64,000 nt of DNA from Anisus vortex (lineage: Eukaryota; Mollusca; Gastropoda; Planorbidae), in NCBI GenBank assembly GCA_949126835.1, contig OX421505.1, forward strand, positions 7,634,587 to 7,698,586, read 5' to 3'. Below the pieces are notes generated by a model. It did no database searches, was not told the origin of the DNA, and worked only from the letters and a program-made list of their open reading frames with translations. Shown here piece by piece: positions 49,334 through 59,739 of the stretch. A program made the position numbers and the translations under genes. Position 1 is the first letter of the stretch. Every line of letters begins with the position of its first letter.

Positions 49334-52300
49334 GTAAGCTTTATACCATGTCAATGAGTTATACGGATGACTTGAAGACTTTTGATGGTCATTTGACTAA
49401 AAGGTATACCAGTAAACATTTTAAGTTTAATTGACTAACACCTTAAGACAGACAATGACGGATTCCCGGGTAAATTGAGTGGATGGCTAGATACATGGTC
49501 CGTTTGGCGAATCAGTGAATGGAATGGTTGTTGGATGGATAAGTTGATGGATGTGTAGATTGGTGAAAATAGATAGATAGTTTAATAGATGAATGAGTGG
49601 TAGGTGTATGCTAAATGAATGGATTGGTGAAGCTGTGGATGCATTGAGGATTGATGATAAATGGATAGATGATGTGATGAATGGATGGAATAGGAATAAT
49701 GATGCTGAATGATATAATTATAAATTAATTTATTTAACTATAAACTGTCGTAATGTAACAGATAGCATGAATAATCTTTATCCTGCTTATATAAGTGCAT
49801 TATACATAACATGAGCAAAGGGACACAACTATAGTGTATGGCAGGGGTCGGCAACCTTTTGAAAATAGTGTGCCAAAGTAGGATTTGTAATTCATTCAGG
49901 GCACCTAGAGAATAAAATGTATCCTGTTCATGCACTCAATTTCTTGTAGACAAGACTTGAATTACCTTTTTGTGGGTCTTTCGCGTGCCGTTGAAAATTA
50001 CTCAGCGTGCGTGCCGTAGGTTGCCGACACCTGGTGTACGGTATGGATGAGTTAAAAGTCAAAACCTTTTTACCATTGTATCCCTTGTTTGCAGGTGACC
50101 AGGACGTGGTCAGCTTCAAGGCAGGGGAACTGGCCATCAGCGGCCTGGAATGCCCGGTGAAGCTGCCCTTGGGCTCCGTGCACGTGTTCACGGCCTGCGT
50201 GGCGGTGTCGTACTACACCCACATCAGCTTGTCGGTAAACGACGACCACGTCTACCCGTCACCGAGGCCGTGCGTCAGCAGGGAGATCCAGCTGACCTCT
50301 GCTTCCACGGCCTTCAGCGTGGAGGTCAGCAACGCCTCCAGGGTTGAGTCGCCGAGCACATTGCTTTTCGGTTGCACCGTACAGTGTGAGTAGCCATCCG
50401 CCGAGAAACGGGGAGAGATTGCTAGTAAAAAGTAAAGTAAAGTATTCGTCTTCGGACCAAACCGATCATGGGGCTGGTGAAGCAGAGTTCACCACTTTCT
50501 AAGGCCACGGCATACGAGGGGATGTGTGGCCAGCACAATGCCCAGCCGCCTTTACTTTACCCCAAACTAGTGTCAGGTACCCATCCTAGCCTGCATCACA
50601 AGAGAAATCATACTCTTATGAGTATGTTAAATACGATTCACTTCCTTCTTGCGCTACTTTTATCATATAATACAGTCAATATGTTTTGTTTTTGTTCCTA
50701 AATATTGCCAGCATATAATTACTGAGATGCGTCACGGTGACCTAGCGGTAGCGCGTTCCACTGGCACGGTGAAGGCCAGGATCTGCTTTCATCCCTGACT
50801 CGATGTTCCTGAGTCTACCCCAGCTCTTAATTGTAACTGAAATTCGTCTGGGCTAGGGGAGAAGAAGCGGGTTGGGGGTAAAGTAATGGCGGCTGGACAT
50901 TGTGATGGCCACACATCCCCTGTGATCTATAATTTGGTCCGACGGGTACTTTTCATTATTATTACTCAGGCAATTTACAGTGGAATTTTAGTTTTACAAG
51001 CCTTATTATGTGCGTTTTTATTAACTTCTTTGTTTTTTTTGTTTTTTTTCCTGACTATCTTGGTTTCAAAAGGCAACTCGGAAGGCAAAAGAAAAAAATA
51101 CATAGAAAGGATTTATAAAAAAAACAAAAAAAAAAACACGTATTTTTGTTTCGTTTGTTTAATTTACCTATCATTGAATTTTATTTGTTTTATTTTCTGT
51201 ATTCAACAGCCTATGAAGAGTCTGTGAAAGTTCCCGCTGAGTATAAAACCGAATGGACTTTACCGATGATTGTAACTGGACTGATTATTTCCGTTCCCAT
51301 GGCTACAGGTAAAACACATATGATATTTCTTCACATTCACCTATCCCATAACCAGAGTGAGGGGCGAGGATCATTGGGGCACCATGTTTTGATAGTTGTA
51401 CAATTGTATGATATGATATTTCTTCACCTTCACCTATCCCATAACCAGAGTGAGGGGCGAGGATCATTGGGGCACCATGTTTTGATAGTTGTACAATTGT
51501 ATGATATGATATTATAAATGTATTTATACATACCACGTGGTATAAGAATTAATGTTATCATTATATGAATCGGTCTTATTCTTCTTTTTTTTATCTGTCT
51601 TTCAATAGATAACATTTTTTTTTTATTTGATGCTACTTGTAAATAAGAAAAAATATTATCCAGTTCAAAAACATAATAATAGTATGAGGCCTGTTTTTGT
51701 TTTAGAAATTATATATTAGTTCTTTGTTATTTTGACACGTTGGTGGAGTAATGGTCTGGTTTAGGGCTTGTTGATATATTTTTTTTATTATCATTGTCGA
51801 AACAATTTATTTTGGCTTATAGACAGGGTGGATACCCACTCATTAACTAAGGCCATACTTGCTTATCGAAAAGATATTATACTATTTCAATGCTAATGTT
51901 ATTTCTGTTTTACAGGTGCATTTCTTTATCTATTCGACAGACCTAGTAAGTATTATAAACTACTGATATCTTTGATTTGTTATTTTCTTTTAAAGTGTAG
52001 AATTTACGTCGGATAACTATGCTTCATTATTTTGTGCAAGTTTTTCTTTCCTTTACTTTATACTTACACACAAGTTTAGCTGTACAACAAAATCTAAAGA
52101 TATAAGAACAATAAAATGGATACAAGAGAAAAATGACAACAACGTTATCAAAAAGGCTCTATATAACCTTCGATGTTGATGAGCCGGAAATTCAACAATT
52201 CAATTCAATTCAATTCAACAATGCACCAGACTGCACACCAATACATCAGTTTGCACACCAATACATCAGTTTGCACACCAATACACCAGCTTGCACACCA

Positions 52301-55300
52301 ATACACCAGCTTGCACACCAATACATCAGCTTGCACACCAATACACCAGCTTGCACACCAATACATCAGATTGCAAACCAATACACAAGCTTGCACACCA
52401 ATACATCAGATTGCACACCAATACACCAGCTTGCACACAATACACCAGCTTGCACACCAATGCATCAGATTGCACACCAATAAACCAGCTTGCACACCAA
52501 TACATCAGATTGCACACCAATACACCAGCTTGCACACCAATACATCAGCTTGCACACCAATGCACCGGCTTGCACACCAATACACCAGCTTGCACACCAA
52601 TACATCAGCTTGCACACCAATACATCAGCTTGCACACCAATACACCGGCTTGCACACCAATACATCAACTTGCACACCAATACACCAGCTTGCACACCAA
52701 TACACCAAATAACAAGCTGATGTGTTGGTTGCTTCATTTTTTTTTTTACAGATACAACCACTGCCCATGCCCGTGGTCGAGCAGCAAGTATCAATAGTAC
52801 TGATTCACGTAAGTAGTTTCATAAGGTTCAATTCTAGATACTATATGGGCTTACTATTTAACGCATCACTTAGTGCTTTGACAGGGGCCAAGTGTGCTGG
52901 AGCTTTGTGCTATAGAGTCTTAGAAGTGGTGGATTCAGTTGTTTTTTTTCCTGCTCTTTCTTAAAGACTCTCTGTTCCACTAACTCCCCCCCCCCCTCAC
53001 TGTATTGATGTATATCTTTTGTATTATTTAGTCTATTTTTATCTGTAGTCAACCTGTTGCATTGCTCAGATAATTATAAAAGTAGACACTTCAATATCGC
53101 TGTTCCGCGCATGTCAAATGGGGTCAATTTATAGCCATGTAATTTTTGCAACACATTTAATGGAGTCTGTTAAAATATAGTCTAACACAATGGACCATAG
53201 AACTGAGTATTTAAGTCAAACCACAAACATCCACACATCAATTGATTAAAAAAAAATAACTTTTCTAAACTGTGTCATTAATTTTATGTTAAGATCGTTT
53301 TTTTTCATAAAAAATTAGGATTCATTAACAAGGTAAGTTTAAAGTGCTAAAATTAATATAAAGCGTTCATAAGCGGAAATAGTTAATCTTATTTGATAAA
53401 ATATATTATCTATACTCAATTAATTTACTAATTTCATTAATGCCTGATCATGCCTGATTTAGTTATGAATTTTTTAGAGCAGTCACTGTCTATGTTTATT
53501 AGAACATTTTTGTCAACCGACTACTTCCGTTCCGCTACTTTGTTTATTTATACAAAACATTAAAAAGTGTAATCGCAACTTTGTTTAAGCAAACGTACTC
53601 TGCTAGTTTTATAAGTTTAAAATGAATGAATAATTCCTTTTTATATACCGCAGACCTGCCAACCCTTCCGATTTTCTCGGAATTATACGGATTTTTCACC
53701 CCTCATTCCGACAAAGCCCTTAAAATTCCGATTTTGGGCAATTTTTTATTTTTATTTTTTTTCCGTCCGGACTGTCGATAGTAAAGCCACTTCAGTTATT
53801 TTTCATTATACCGTAGGCCTAGGCTAATATTTTGATAGCCAAACCTGGTTTTTACGAAACGTTTTCCATGGACCATGGTGCCAAAGTCCCATTACAACTT
53901 ATTTTCATTTAAAAAATGTAGCGATTTCAAAAATAATCTGATATAAAAAAAATAAAAAAAAACAAACACCGAATCTCTAGGTCTAGGACTCTAGGTCTAG
54001 GCCTACCGATGCAATGCCATATTCATATAAACTAGCCATATTAATGATTAAGCCTACGGTAGGCTTAATCATTAATATGGCCTACCGAATTACCGGTATT
54101 CGCTTTTGTAAAAAATACAATTTTGCGTGACATCTGATTTTCTTGGAAAGCGATACATTTTTAGCTCTAGGCTTACATTTCTTTACTATAAATGTAAACG
54201 CATATTACTCTTATACTGACCATTGAAAAACAAATTAGGAATAGGCCTTTTACTATAATAAGGAAAAATACATTTTTTTAGCCAAAGTAACTACGGAAAA
54301 TATTGTATAAAAAATACCTAGGCCTAGCCTATAGCATAAGTATATTTAGCCTATCATGTTGCTCAATTATCTAGTACTAGGTTAAATAGGTATGGGAGTA
54401 TAGGCCATATACGGTATAAATATGTTAAGGCCTGCTACTAGCATTTTTAGTAAGTCTACTAGTTACTATTACTATTTAGGCCTTCTACTAGGCTATTGAC
54501 TATAATACTATAGACTAACTATAGGCTATAGTATAGACCTAGAGTCTGTATTAACAGTTTTTAGCTTTATAACTTGACCTATTGATTTTCTTTAAAGTTG
54601 AATACACAGATATTAATTAAAACTTAAAACTAATTACATTGACATTAATAACTAACAATACTAGTTATATTCTTTCTAATTGAAAATAAGCCTACAGAAC
54701 TTTTCTTGGGACGTTGGCAGGTCTGATACCGGTATTATTTATCACTGGAAAGGGCTTGAAAAGAGGATTCCAATGGTATATCATTTATTAAAATCGGATT
54801 AGAAATAAAAAAGTTTTGAATTTTTAAGTAGTGTAGACAATTAGACTAACAGTTATTGTTAAAGTTAAGGTTTCAAGAGGGTGACAACATGTCTTCAATA
54901 TTAATCTTGTTTTTAAATCATATCGTTTAAGACCCACAAAAACATAATTAAAAAACAACAAAATACAACACTAAATGCAAAAACATGAATAAATGTTAGC
55001 CACGTTTATTGAAAAAAAAAACGCTTTATATATAAGAAATATTATTAATAAAAGAAATACGTTTGCCGACCCGCCAAAAAGTTTTTACGAAAAAAGAAAT
55101 ATATAAAAAAACTTACATTTACATAAAATACATAGATCAGTGCTATATTAAAAGTTAATTAATCTACTTCCGGTGCAAAGGTTACAAAAAAACTTAAATC
55201 ACAAAAATGGCTGGGTTTCTCTTCTTTAAAAAACACCTTATTTCCAAGCGCTAAAAAATTTATATCTCCCCTCCCTGTTGACCTATAAATACAAATGAGG

Positions 55301-56068
55301 TGGCATTTAAAAGATCTCATCTAGTTCTATCTAACAGTGTAGGTTTTTAGGCTAAATTCTTAATATGAAATTTTTATTGAAGTCGCTAATAAAAGACAAA
55401 ACAAACTTGCTTTATCCCTTATCCGAGTGGCATCCGGCGTGGAATGGGTTGCCGGAACAAACCAGGACAACCAGTATTTTAACATCACTTAAAACACTAA
55501 TTTTTAAAAAAATTCAAGATTAGACTTAGACCATGGATCAGCGTAGGACGCAATAATCTACTTTATAGAAGGGGCGTCTCTAATATATAAGATAATTTTG
55601 CCCACTTATTAACAGAAGCTTCTTTTTGCTTTGCTTGAGACAACCAACTGTGATTCTTATTCCTAATCCTAGTAATTCTATCTATTATTCTCATATTATA
55701 TATACAATTATATGGATATAACAGTCAATGACGGATTCCCGTCTAAATTAAGTAGATAGCTAGATAGACAGATAGATACATGCATACGCACATTGGAAAC
55801 ATTAATATCATCAGTCTATCTATTTAGATAGGCTATCTATGTAGGATAATAATAGGTTATGAAAATGCTGATATAAGCATAAATACAGTTAGGTATTTGC
55901 ACACCAATGCACTAATTCATTCATACATTTATGCTTTATTGATACATAGATTATTGTATCTTACGTTAATAAAAAGGCCTTCTATAATCTTCGATGTTGA
56001 TGGGCCGGAAATACAACAATTCAATTCAATATTTTGTTATAATTGTTTTACAGCTTCTGGGAGTTCAT
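49231..56068 (+). CDS. Gene C: short single-pass receptor-like protein with one Ig-like domain (3' end uncertain)
   Basis: Exons 49231-49333 (signal peptide), 50095-50385, 51210-51308, 51916-51945, 52752-52808, 56054-56068; last exon not firmly placed. Every intron is phase 1. It has the signal exon missing from A and B, one four-cysteine domain, a membrane exon and the parallel small exons. It lacks the two-exon distal domain. Intron lengths are short (0.6-0.8 kb near the membrane exons) apart from 52809-56053. The family is unknown; type I membrane topology is predicted from signal peptide plus one span. Confidence 0.7.
49842..50033. mobile_element. Non-autonomous hAT element, 192 bp
   Basis: CAGGGGTCGGCAACC ... 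GGTTGCCGACACCTG with 8-bp duplications GTGTATGG (49834) and GTGTACGG (50034). It ends 61 bp before the gene C Ig-like exon. Confidence 0.9.
50095..50385 (+). CDS. Gene C exon: four-cysteine Ig-like domain
   Basis: Acceptor CCCTTGTTTGCAG, donor GTGAGTAG, phase 1/1, 291 nt, GC-rich. Pattern: GLECPVKL, VFTACVAV, ISLSVNDDH, RPCVSRE, FGCTVQC. ISLSVNDD echoes FTVSLNDD of gene B and CVSR echoes CVSRN of gene A. Sequon NAS. Confidence 0.85.
50430..50600 (-). mobile_element. SINE fragment (3' end and body)
   Basis: GTATTCGTCTTCGGACCAAA, GAGTTCACCACTTTCTAAGG and CCGCCTTTACTTTACCCC; tRNA head missing. Confidence 0.75.
50730..50960 (+). mobile_element. tRNA-headed SINE
   Basis: Head GTCACGGTGACCTAGCGGTA, degenerate B-box, body TAAAGTAATGGCGGCTGGAC, end TTTGGTCCGACGGGTACTTT; a stretch between is lost. 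Confidence 0.7.
51210..51308 (+). CDS. Gene C exon: stalk and transmembrane helix
   Basis: Acceptor CTGTATTCAACAG, donor GTAAAACA, phase 1/1, 99 nt. Short charged stalk (YEESVKVPAEYKTE) then WTLPMIVTGLIISVPMAT, continued by GAFLYLF in the next exon. Confidence 0.78.
51319..51506. repeat. 93-bp tandem duplication next to a splice donor
   Basis: Two nearly identical copies starting ATGATATTTCTTCAC and including GAGTGAGGGGCGAGGATCAT, offset by 93 bp, beginning about 11 bp after the membrane-exon donor. Confidence 0.93.
51916..51945 (+). CDS. Gene C micro-exon: end of membrane helix
   Basis: 30 nt, acceptor TTCTGTTTTACAG, donor GTAAGTATT, phase 1/1, coding GAFLYLFDRP. Confidence 0.7.
52140..52218 (+). 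repeat. LINE 3' tail with (AATTC)n
   Basis: ACCTTCGATGTTGATGAGCC, GGAAATTCAACAATTCAATT. A second copy at 55965-56035 shares CTTCGATGTTGATG and the AATTC tail. Confidence 0.6.
52221..52712. repeat. 20-bp tandem array, about 24 units, next to gene C acceptor
   Basis: Unit CTTGCACACCAATACACCAG (with TCAG variants); one unit is 19 bp (near 52434). It ends 39 bp before the exon at 52752. Because 20 is not a multiple of three and the unit lacks stop codons in several frames, long open frames of 116-179 codons appear in all plus frames; they are not genes. Confidence 0.95.
52752..52808 (+). CDS. Gene C exon: tail
   Basis: 57 nt, acceptor TTTTTTTTTTACAG, donor GTAAGTAG, phase 1/1, coding NTTTAHARGRAASINSTDS. 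Threonine/serine-rich with two arginines. Confidence 0.65.
53651..54725. mobile_element. Inverted-repeat DNA element (CAGACCTGCCAAC ends)
   Basis: Left CAGACCTGCCAAC and right GTTGGCAGGTCTG are perfect 13-bp inverted repeats; ATACCG is repeated at both flanks (53645, 54726). 1,075 bp, AT-rich, no transposase. CAG...CTG ends suggest hAT-like origin. Confidence 0.75.
54035..54081. repeat. Perfect 23-bp inverted repeat with one-base loop
   Basis: Arms GCCATATTAATGATTAAGCC+TAC (54035-54057) and its exact complement (54059-54081) around G at 54058. It lies inside the element above. Confidence 0.95.
54726..55415. other. Gene C intron sequence, no feature recognised
   Basis: AT-rich; no exon or repeat family identified. 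Confidence 0.45.
55420..55595 (+). repeat. LINE 3' end (WNGLPEQTR family)
   Basis: GGCATCCGGCGTGGAATGGG, GTTGCCGGAACAAACCAGGA, CATGGATCAGCGTAGGACGC, AGAAGGGGCGTCTCTAATAT; the tail ATAAGATAA follows. Confidence 0.7.
55965..56035 (+). repeat. LINE 3' tail with (AATTC)n
   Basis: Shares GGCCTTCTATAATCTTCGAT and AACAATTCAATTCAAT with 52140-52218; just upstream of the last placed gene C exon. Confidence 0.6.
56054..56068 (+). CDS. Gene C micro-exon: tail (15 nt)
   Basis: 15 nt between TTGTTTTACAG and GTAAGTAGC, phase 1/1, coding PSGSS. Paired with the 15-18-nt exons of A and B. Confidence 0.5.
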
Positions 56069-56995
56069 GTAAGTAGCACACACAGTACCTAAAAGTTTTT
56101 GTTTAGAATTCTTCCACCCGAAATTAATTACAATCGCAATAGAGTATGTCTGTCTGTATTACATTACACATCTTATAATATACTCCGTTGAGGTAAATCA
56201 TAGGACTTTAGAGTTCCCTGATTCGAAACTAATTGCAATAACAATAGCGTTGTTTGTCTGTATAATGGACAAGTCTTAACGTGTATGCATGCATAAAAGG
56301 TCACGTGCAAAAACATTTCCGTTCTTATTCGATCATTTTATTCGAAACAATGTCTGCGTGCTACTTTACTGGTTGTACTCAAATTTGTTAGGGATTAAAA
56401 TTTATTTCATTTCCAATAGATGTTTACAAAGCAAAACAGTGTATTGTGAACGTCAGAAGGGAATAATCACCTTTTTAAAATATCAAACTTATTGCTTAAT
56501 GCAAAATAATTTTTGTTATTCGTTTTTATGAATTTACGCATTTTGTTTTTCAATAACCAAGAAAACGCAACTTTTGACTCATTTATTTTGTAAACAAATA
56601 AAAATTTAACGTCACGCGACTAACACTTGAGTATTAATGATCGCCTGTTCACTTTTGATGTTAAAAACGGATTTCTCATAACTAATATTGTATCCTTTGT
56701 ATAATTCTAAAAGACTAGAACTGGCCGTCGAGGTTGAAATCAATTGTCAAACACCAGCAAAAGCATGCTTTTTTTGTATTAGTTTAAAAATAGAACAGGA
56801 AGTTCACGAACATTCGGGTTCAAAAGTTCACGCCTCATTAAGACTTGTCAATAAAGCAGCTATTCGCCAATTCATACACAATCTGTTATATTTAGATATT
56901 ATAGGTGCATCAAGATCTCATTGTACGTCGTTCTCATGTGTGTGTTAGTCAACCGATCATTATCCTGTCCTTAACAAAACAATGATGTAGAATGA

Positions 56996-56998
<3 letters not shown>
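56069..56998. other. No further exon placed
   Basis: Frames at 56289 and 56688 (80 and 86 codons) have no recognised domain and no phase-1 acceptor. The gene C terminal exon may lie here or beyond. Confidence 0.4.
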
Positions 56999-57061
<63 letters not shown>

Positions 57062-57087
57062 TGAGAGAGAGAGAGAGAGAGAGAAAG

Positions 57088-57124
<37 letters not shown>

Positions 57125-57130
57125 TAGATA
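56999..57130. repeat. Compound microsatellite (TA)n-(GA)n-(GATA)n
   Basis: About 22 TA units, then about 24 GA units, then about nine GATA units. Confidence 0.95.
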
Positions 57131-57289
57131 TATAGGAATAGATATATAAAGCTCTGTCTGTGTGTTTAACCAACCAAGTCGGTTTATTTAAAGACACGCC
57201 TCATGTTATATTTTTGCGATTTCGCTTCACCTTTGTACTTCTACAAGTTTTTTGTTTTATTTCAATAAAAAATATTTTTTTAAGATTGT

Positions 57290-57430
57290 GACCTTACGAG
57301 CAACACTGGGCGATTATTGTTAAATTTAAAGACTTCCCTATTTTTCACCCGATTACAATATTTAAAAATAAACACTTTCCTAAATGTCTTCTGTAAAAAA
57401 TAATATTAAAAAAAAATTATTAGATTTATA
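57290..57430 (+). repeat. Scrap of the CCGGGCAACG-ended element
   Basis: TATTTTTCACCCGATTACAA, CTTTCCTAAATGTCTTCTGT and ATTAGATTTATAGCTTT match the body of the element at 15978-16435; head and hairpin are missing. Confidence 0.5.
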
Positions 57431-58816
57431 GCTTTGATATGTATATATAGATCGCTCAAGAAAATTATTTAACATTGGTTGTCATGGAGATCGCCTCTTC
57501 ACCTCCGGTGTAGGTATAACAGTATAGTTCTAATTGTATTACAATGACATGAAATAATACATACAAACACTTCGTTTGTCTCTTTTTTAGAATTGATGCT
57601 TGCTACAACCCAAGTAGAATTTATGAAATATATTCTTTTTTACACGACATTCTTTTTATAGTTTGCGCGATCTAGTTATTCTAAATCACTTACGACTGAT
57701 GACATAGTTTTTTACAGACGTTTCTTTCTACATAGAAGATTATTACGTCCACCAGGCCGTAAACTCCTGCAGAAAGGCAGGGATTGAGAACCCGGGACGT
57801 GTCGGTTGACAATCCGGTGAACTATTCGCAGGACATTTAGCCTGCAGTAACTATATCCATAGAATGCATTTGTATTTAAATGTATTTTCAGAAGGAGAGA
57901 TACAGATGACGCCATGTCTAAAGTAGCGGAAGATATTTGAATCACCATTTCGAACTTGCAAAATTAATACAGTCAAGTGTACGCCACTCTTGTATCGAGG
58001 AAAGAGCGCATTCCATAAACTATGGATGGAAAAAAAACTAGACAAATAAAACATGTCACTATTTGTATTAGTCCAGCATCCTGTGTTTAATTAATTGCAT
58101 AATGTGACAGTATTGTTTATTAATATGTAAAACATTGAGACTTGTTATTACAACTATTACCATTTCACAATGTACGTTTATATTTTCGGCTGTAAAAAAA
58201 AAGTAAGGTTATTTTTTATATCAAAGATATAAATCTCACGGAATATTACGAACAATTTAGAGACTTTACCTTGTATGTTATGTTACGCACGCCACTTCTG
58301 TATAGAAAATTATTGCGCTCCCCATTTAATCTGTTACGGCTTATCTTACGGTGTTACAGCTTTTGAACACGTAGTCTGAACTAGTCATGAAAACCAACCC
58401 TTTTTTAAGACAAGACAACTTCTAATAAGTAGTAGTAATCTATGTTCTCTCCCCTTAATCTCTACACATCAAAAAGAGAATATAAGAAGCTACATTCGAA
58501 GATATTTTTTTTACATGTTCTATTTTGACATTACTTTTAAAAGAGCCAGTTACTTTTGGAAAACGAGACATTTCCAATTGAAAAGCTAAACTTGTACAAA
58601 ATAAAACTGTACAGGACCCAATACTCAATTGAAACAAAGACATCTGTTTCTTTTCTTTTTTTGTATATGTATTTCTATGATATTATAAATTATCATTAGA
58701 TGACTTTTTAATAATATTTCTAGTCTTTTTAAAAAATTGTATTGGACTGTTTTTTTGTAAACATGTTTGGTTATTTGTTGCTTTCATTTAAAATGTTGAA
58801 AATAGTTTCTACACAG

Positions 58817-58857
58817 ATGCTGCAGTAAACCCACAAAGTCATTATATTTTGTTTTGA
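58817..58857 (+). CDS. Possible gene C terminal exon
   Basis: Acceptor GTTTCTACACAG; in phase 1 the frame reads YAAVNPQSHYILF then TGA. It fits phase and size of the last exons of A and B (14-20 residues), but there is no sequence similarity and no nearby polyadenylation signal. Offered only as a candidate. Confidence 0.2.
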
Positions 58858-58909
58858 TTCTCCTTATTTCGTTGTCGTTCTTGTTACTTGCCTTACGTTC
58901 AGTTTAGTC

Positions 58910-58990
58910 TTAACCCTTACAGTCCCGGGCGCGTATATAGCGGAACTGAAGGCAGCATAGATAGAAGTAGGTCGGTACGGGAAGGGTTAA
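58910..58990. mobile_element. 81-bp TTAA-flanked miniature element, reverse copy
   Basis: Exact reverse-oriented counterpart of 5458-5538: TTAACCCTTACAGTCCCGGG at left, GTACGGGAAGGGTTAA at right. Confidence 0.82.
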
Positions 58991-59014
58991 CATATGATTT
59001 CTCTTAATATTGGT

Positions 59015-59200
59015 CGAGCAGGCAGCGCGTTCGACTGGCGTACCGGATGTCCTGGGTTGGAATACGGGTTAAGGCTAGGATTTTTTTTTTGTACCCTCGA
59101 GTCCAGGGTGTCCCCGAGTCTACCCAGCTCTAATCATTAGTTGGGTTAAAAAAAGGGCGGCTGGGCATTGTGCTGGCCATTAGTTGGTACCTGACGGCGG
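59015..59200 (+). mobile_element. tRNA-headed SINE, 3' truncated
   Basis: GGCAGCGCGTTCGACTGGCG, TGGGTTGGAATACGGG, GGCGGCTGGGCATTGTGCTG; interrupted after the GGCCATTAGTTGG junction. Confidence 0.78.
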
Positions 59201-59204
59201 GTGG

Positions 59205-59590
59205 GAGGGGGGCACGCCAAGATCCTGTCCGAGACTAGCCACCCCGCAGCACTCAGATAGGGCGTTACGCATAACATAGGGTGCAGTCTCTGTAGTCACA
59301 TGATCTAGATTTCTCTCGCCAACTGCGGAATTCCCCTTGGATCAATAACGAAGTGGCTCTATTGGATACCTGCACTGTCGCCCGAAAGCACAAATTACAG
59401 ACTAATAGACCTGGAAAACTAGGCACCAGGGCGGGATTGACACGGGCTGTTGTTTTTATTGCTTCCTCCCCACTCTAGGCAGTTCAATGATTCTCGTACC
59501 CGCAACTAAGGATTGTCTCCCATGCCTCAGCCCACCGGTGTGCTCTTAATGCAAGCGTACATGTGGTTTCCACACTTCGCCAGCGTTGAG
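59205..59590. repeat. Dispersed repeat (GATCCTGTCCGAGACTAGCC family), longest copy
   Basis: Blocks GATCCTGTCCGAGACTAGCC, CTGCGGAATTCCCCTTGGAT, CTGCACTGTCGCCCGAAAG and GGCACCAGGGCGGGATTGAC recur in order at 61058-61315 and partly at 23895 and 5740. It continues into CCACCGGTGTGCTCTTAATG, shared with 47370-47410 reversed. Confidence 0.65.
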
Positions 59591-59739
59591 GCCGATTAGC
59601 AGAGAAGTGCTTTAGAGTAAAGAAGCTTTAAAACGTTAACATCTAATGGGCTGTAGAAAATGGTGAAATAGATTTAACTATCCCTACATACTATTTGTGA
59701 AAACCATTGTTCTGTAAAATCCTTTGAATCTCCTACCTA

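Noticed and set aside
52133..52797. Several overlapping open frames of 116-179 codons rich in HQ, TNT and CTPI
   Set aside because: They are translations of a 20-bp tandem repeat in all frames, with no start context, domain or conserved frame.
53290..53332. Extra gene C micro-exon ending at GTAAGTTT (53333)
   Set aside because: The stretch between AAAAATTAG and the donor is 14 nt, which breaks the phase-1 series.
57717..57810. Phase-compatible terminal exon for gene C with an ED-YYVHQ-like tyrosine segment
   Set aside because: Its sequence (CTTTCTACATAGAAGATTAT, then ACGTCC) closely resembles the LINE 3'-end repeat CTTCTATAAAGAAGATTATT, so coding is unlikely.
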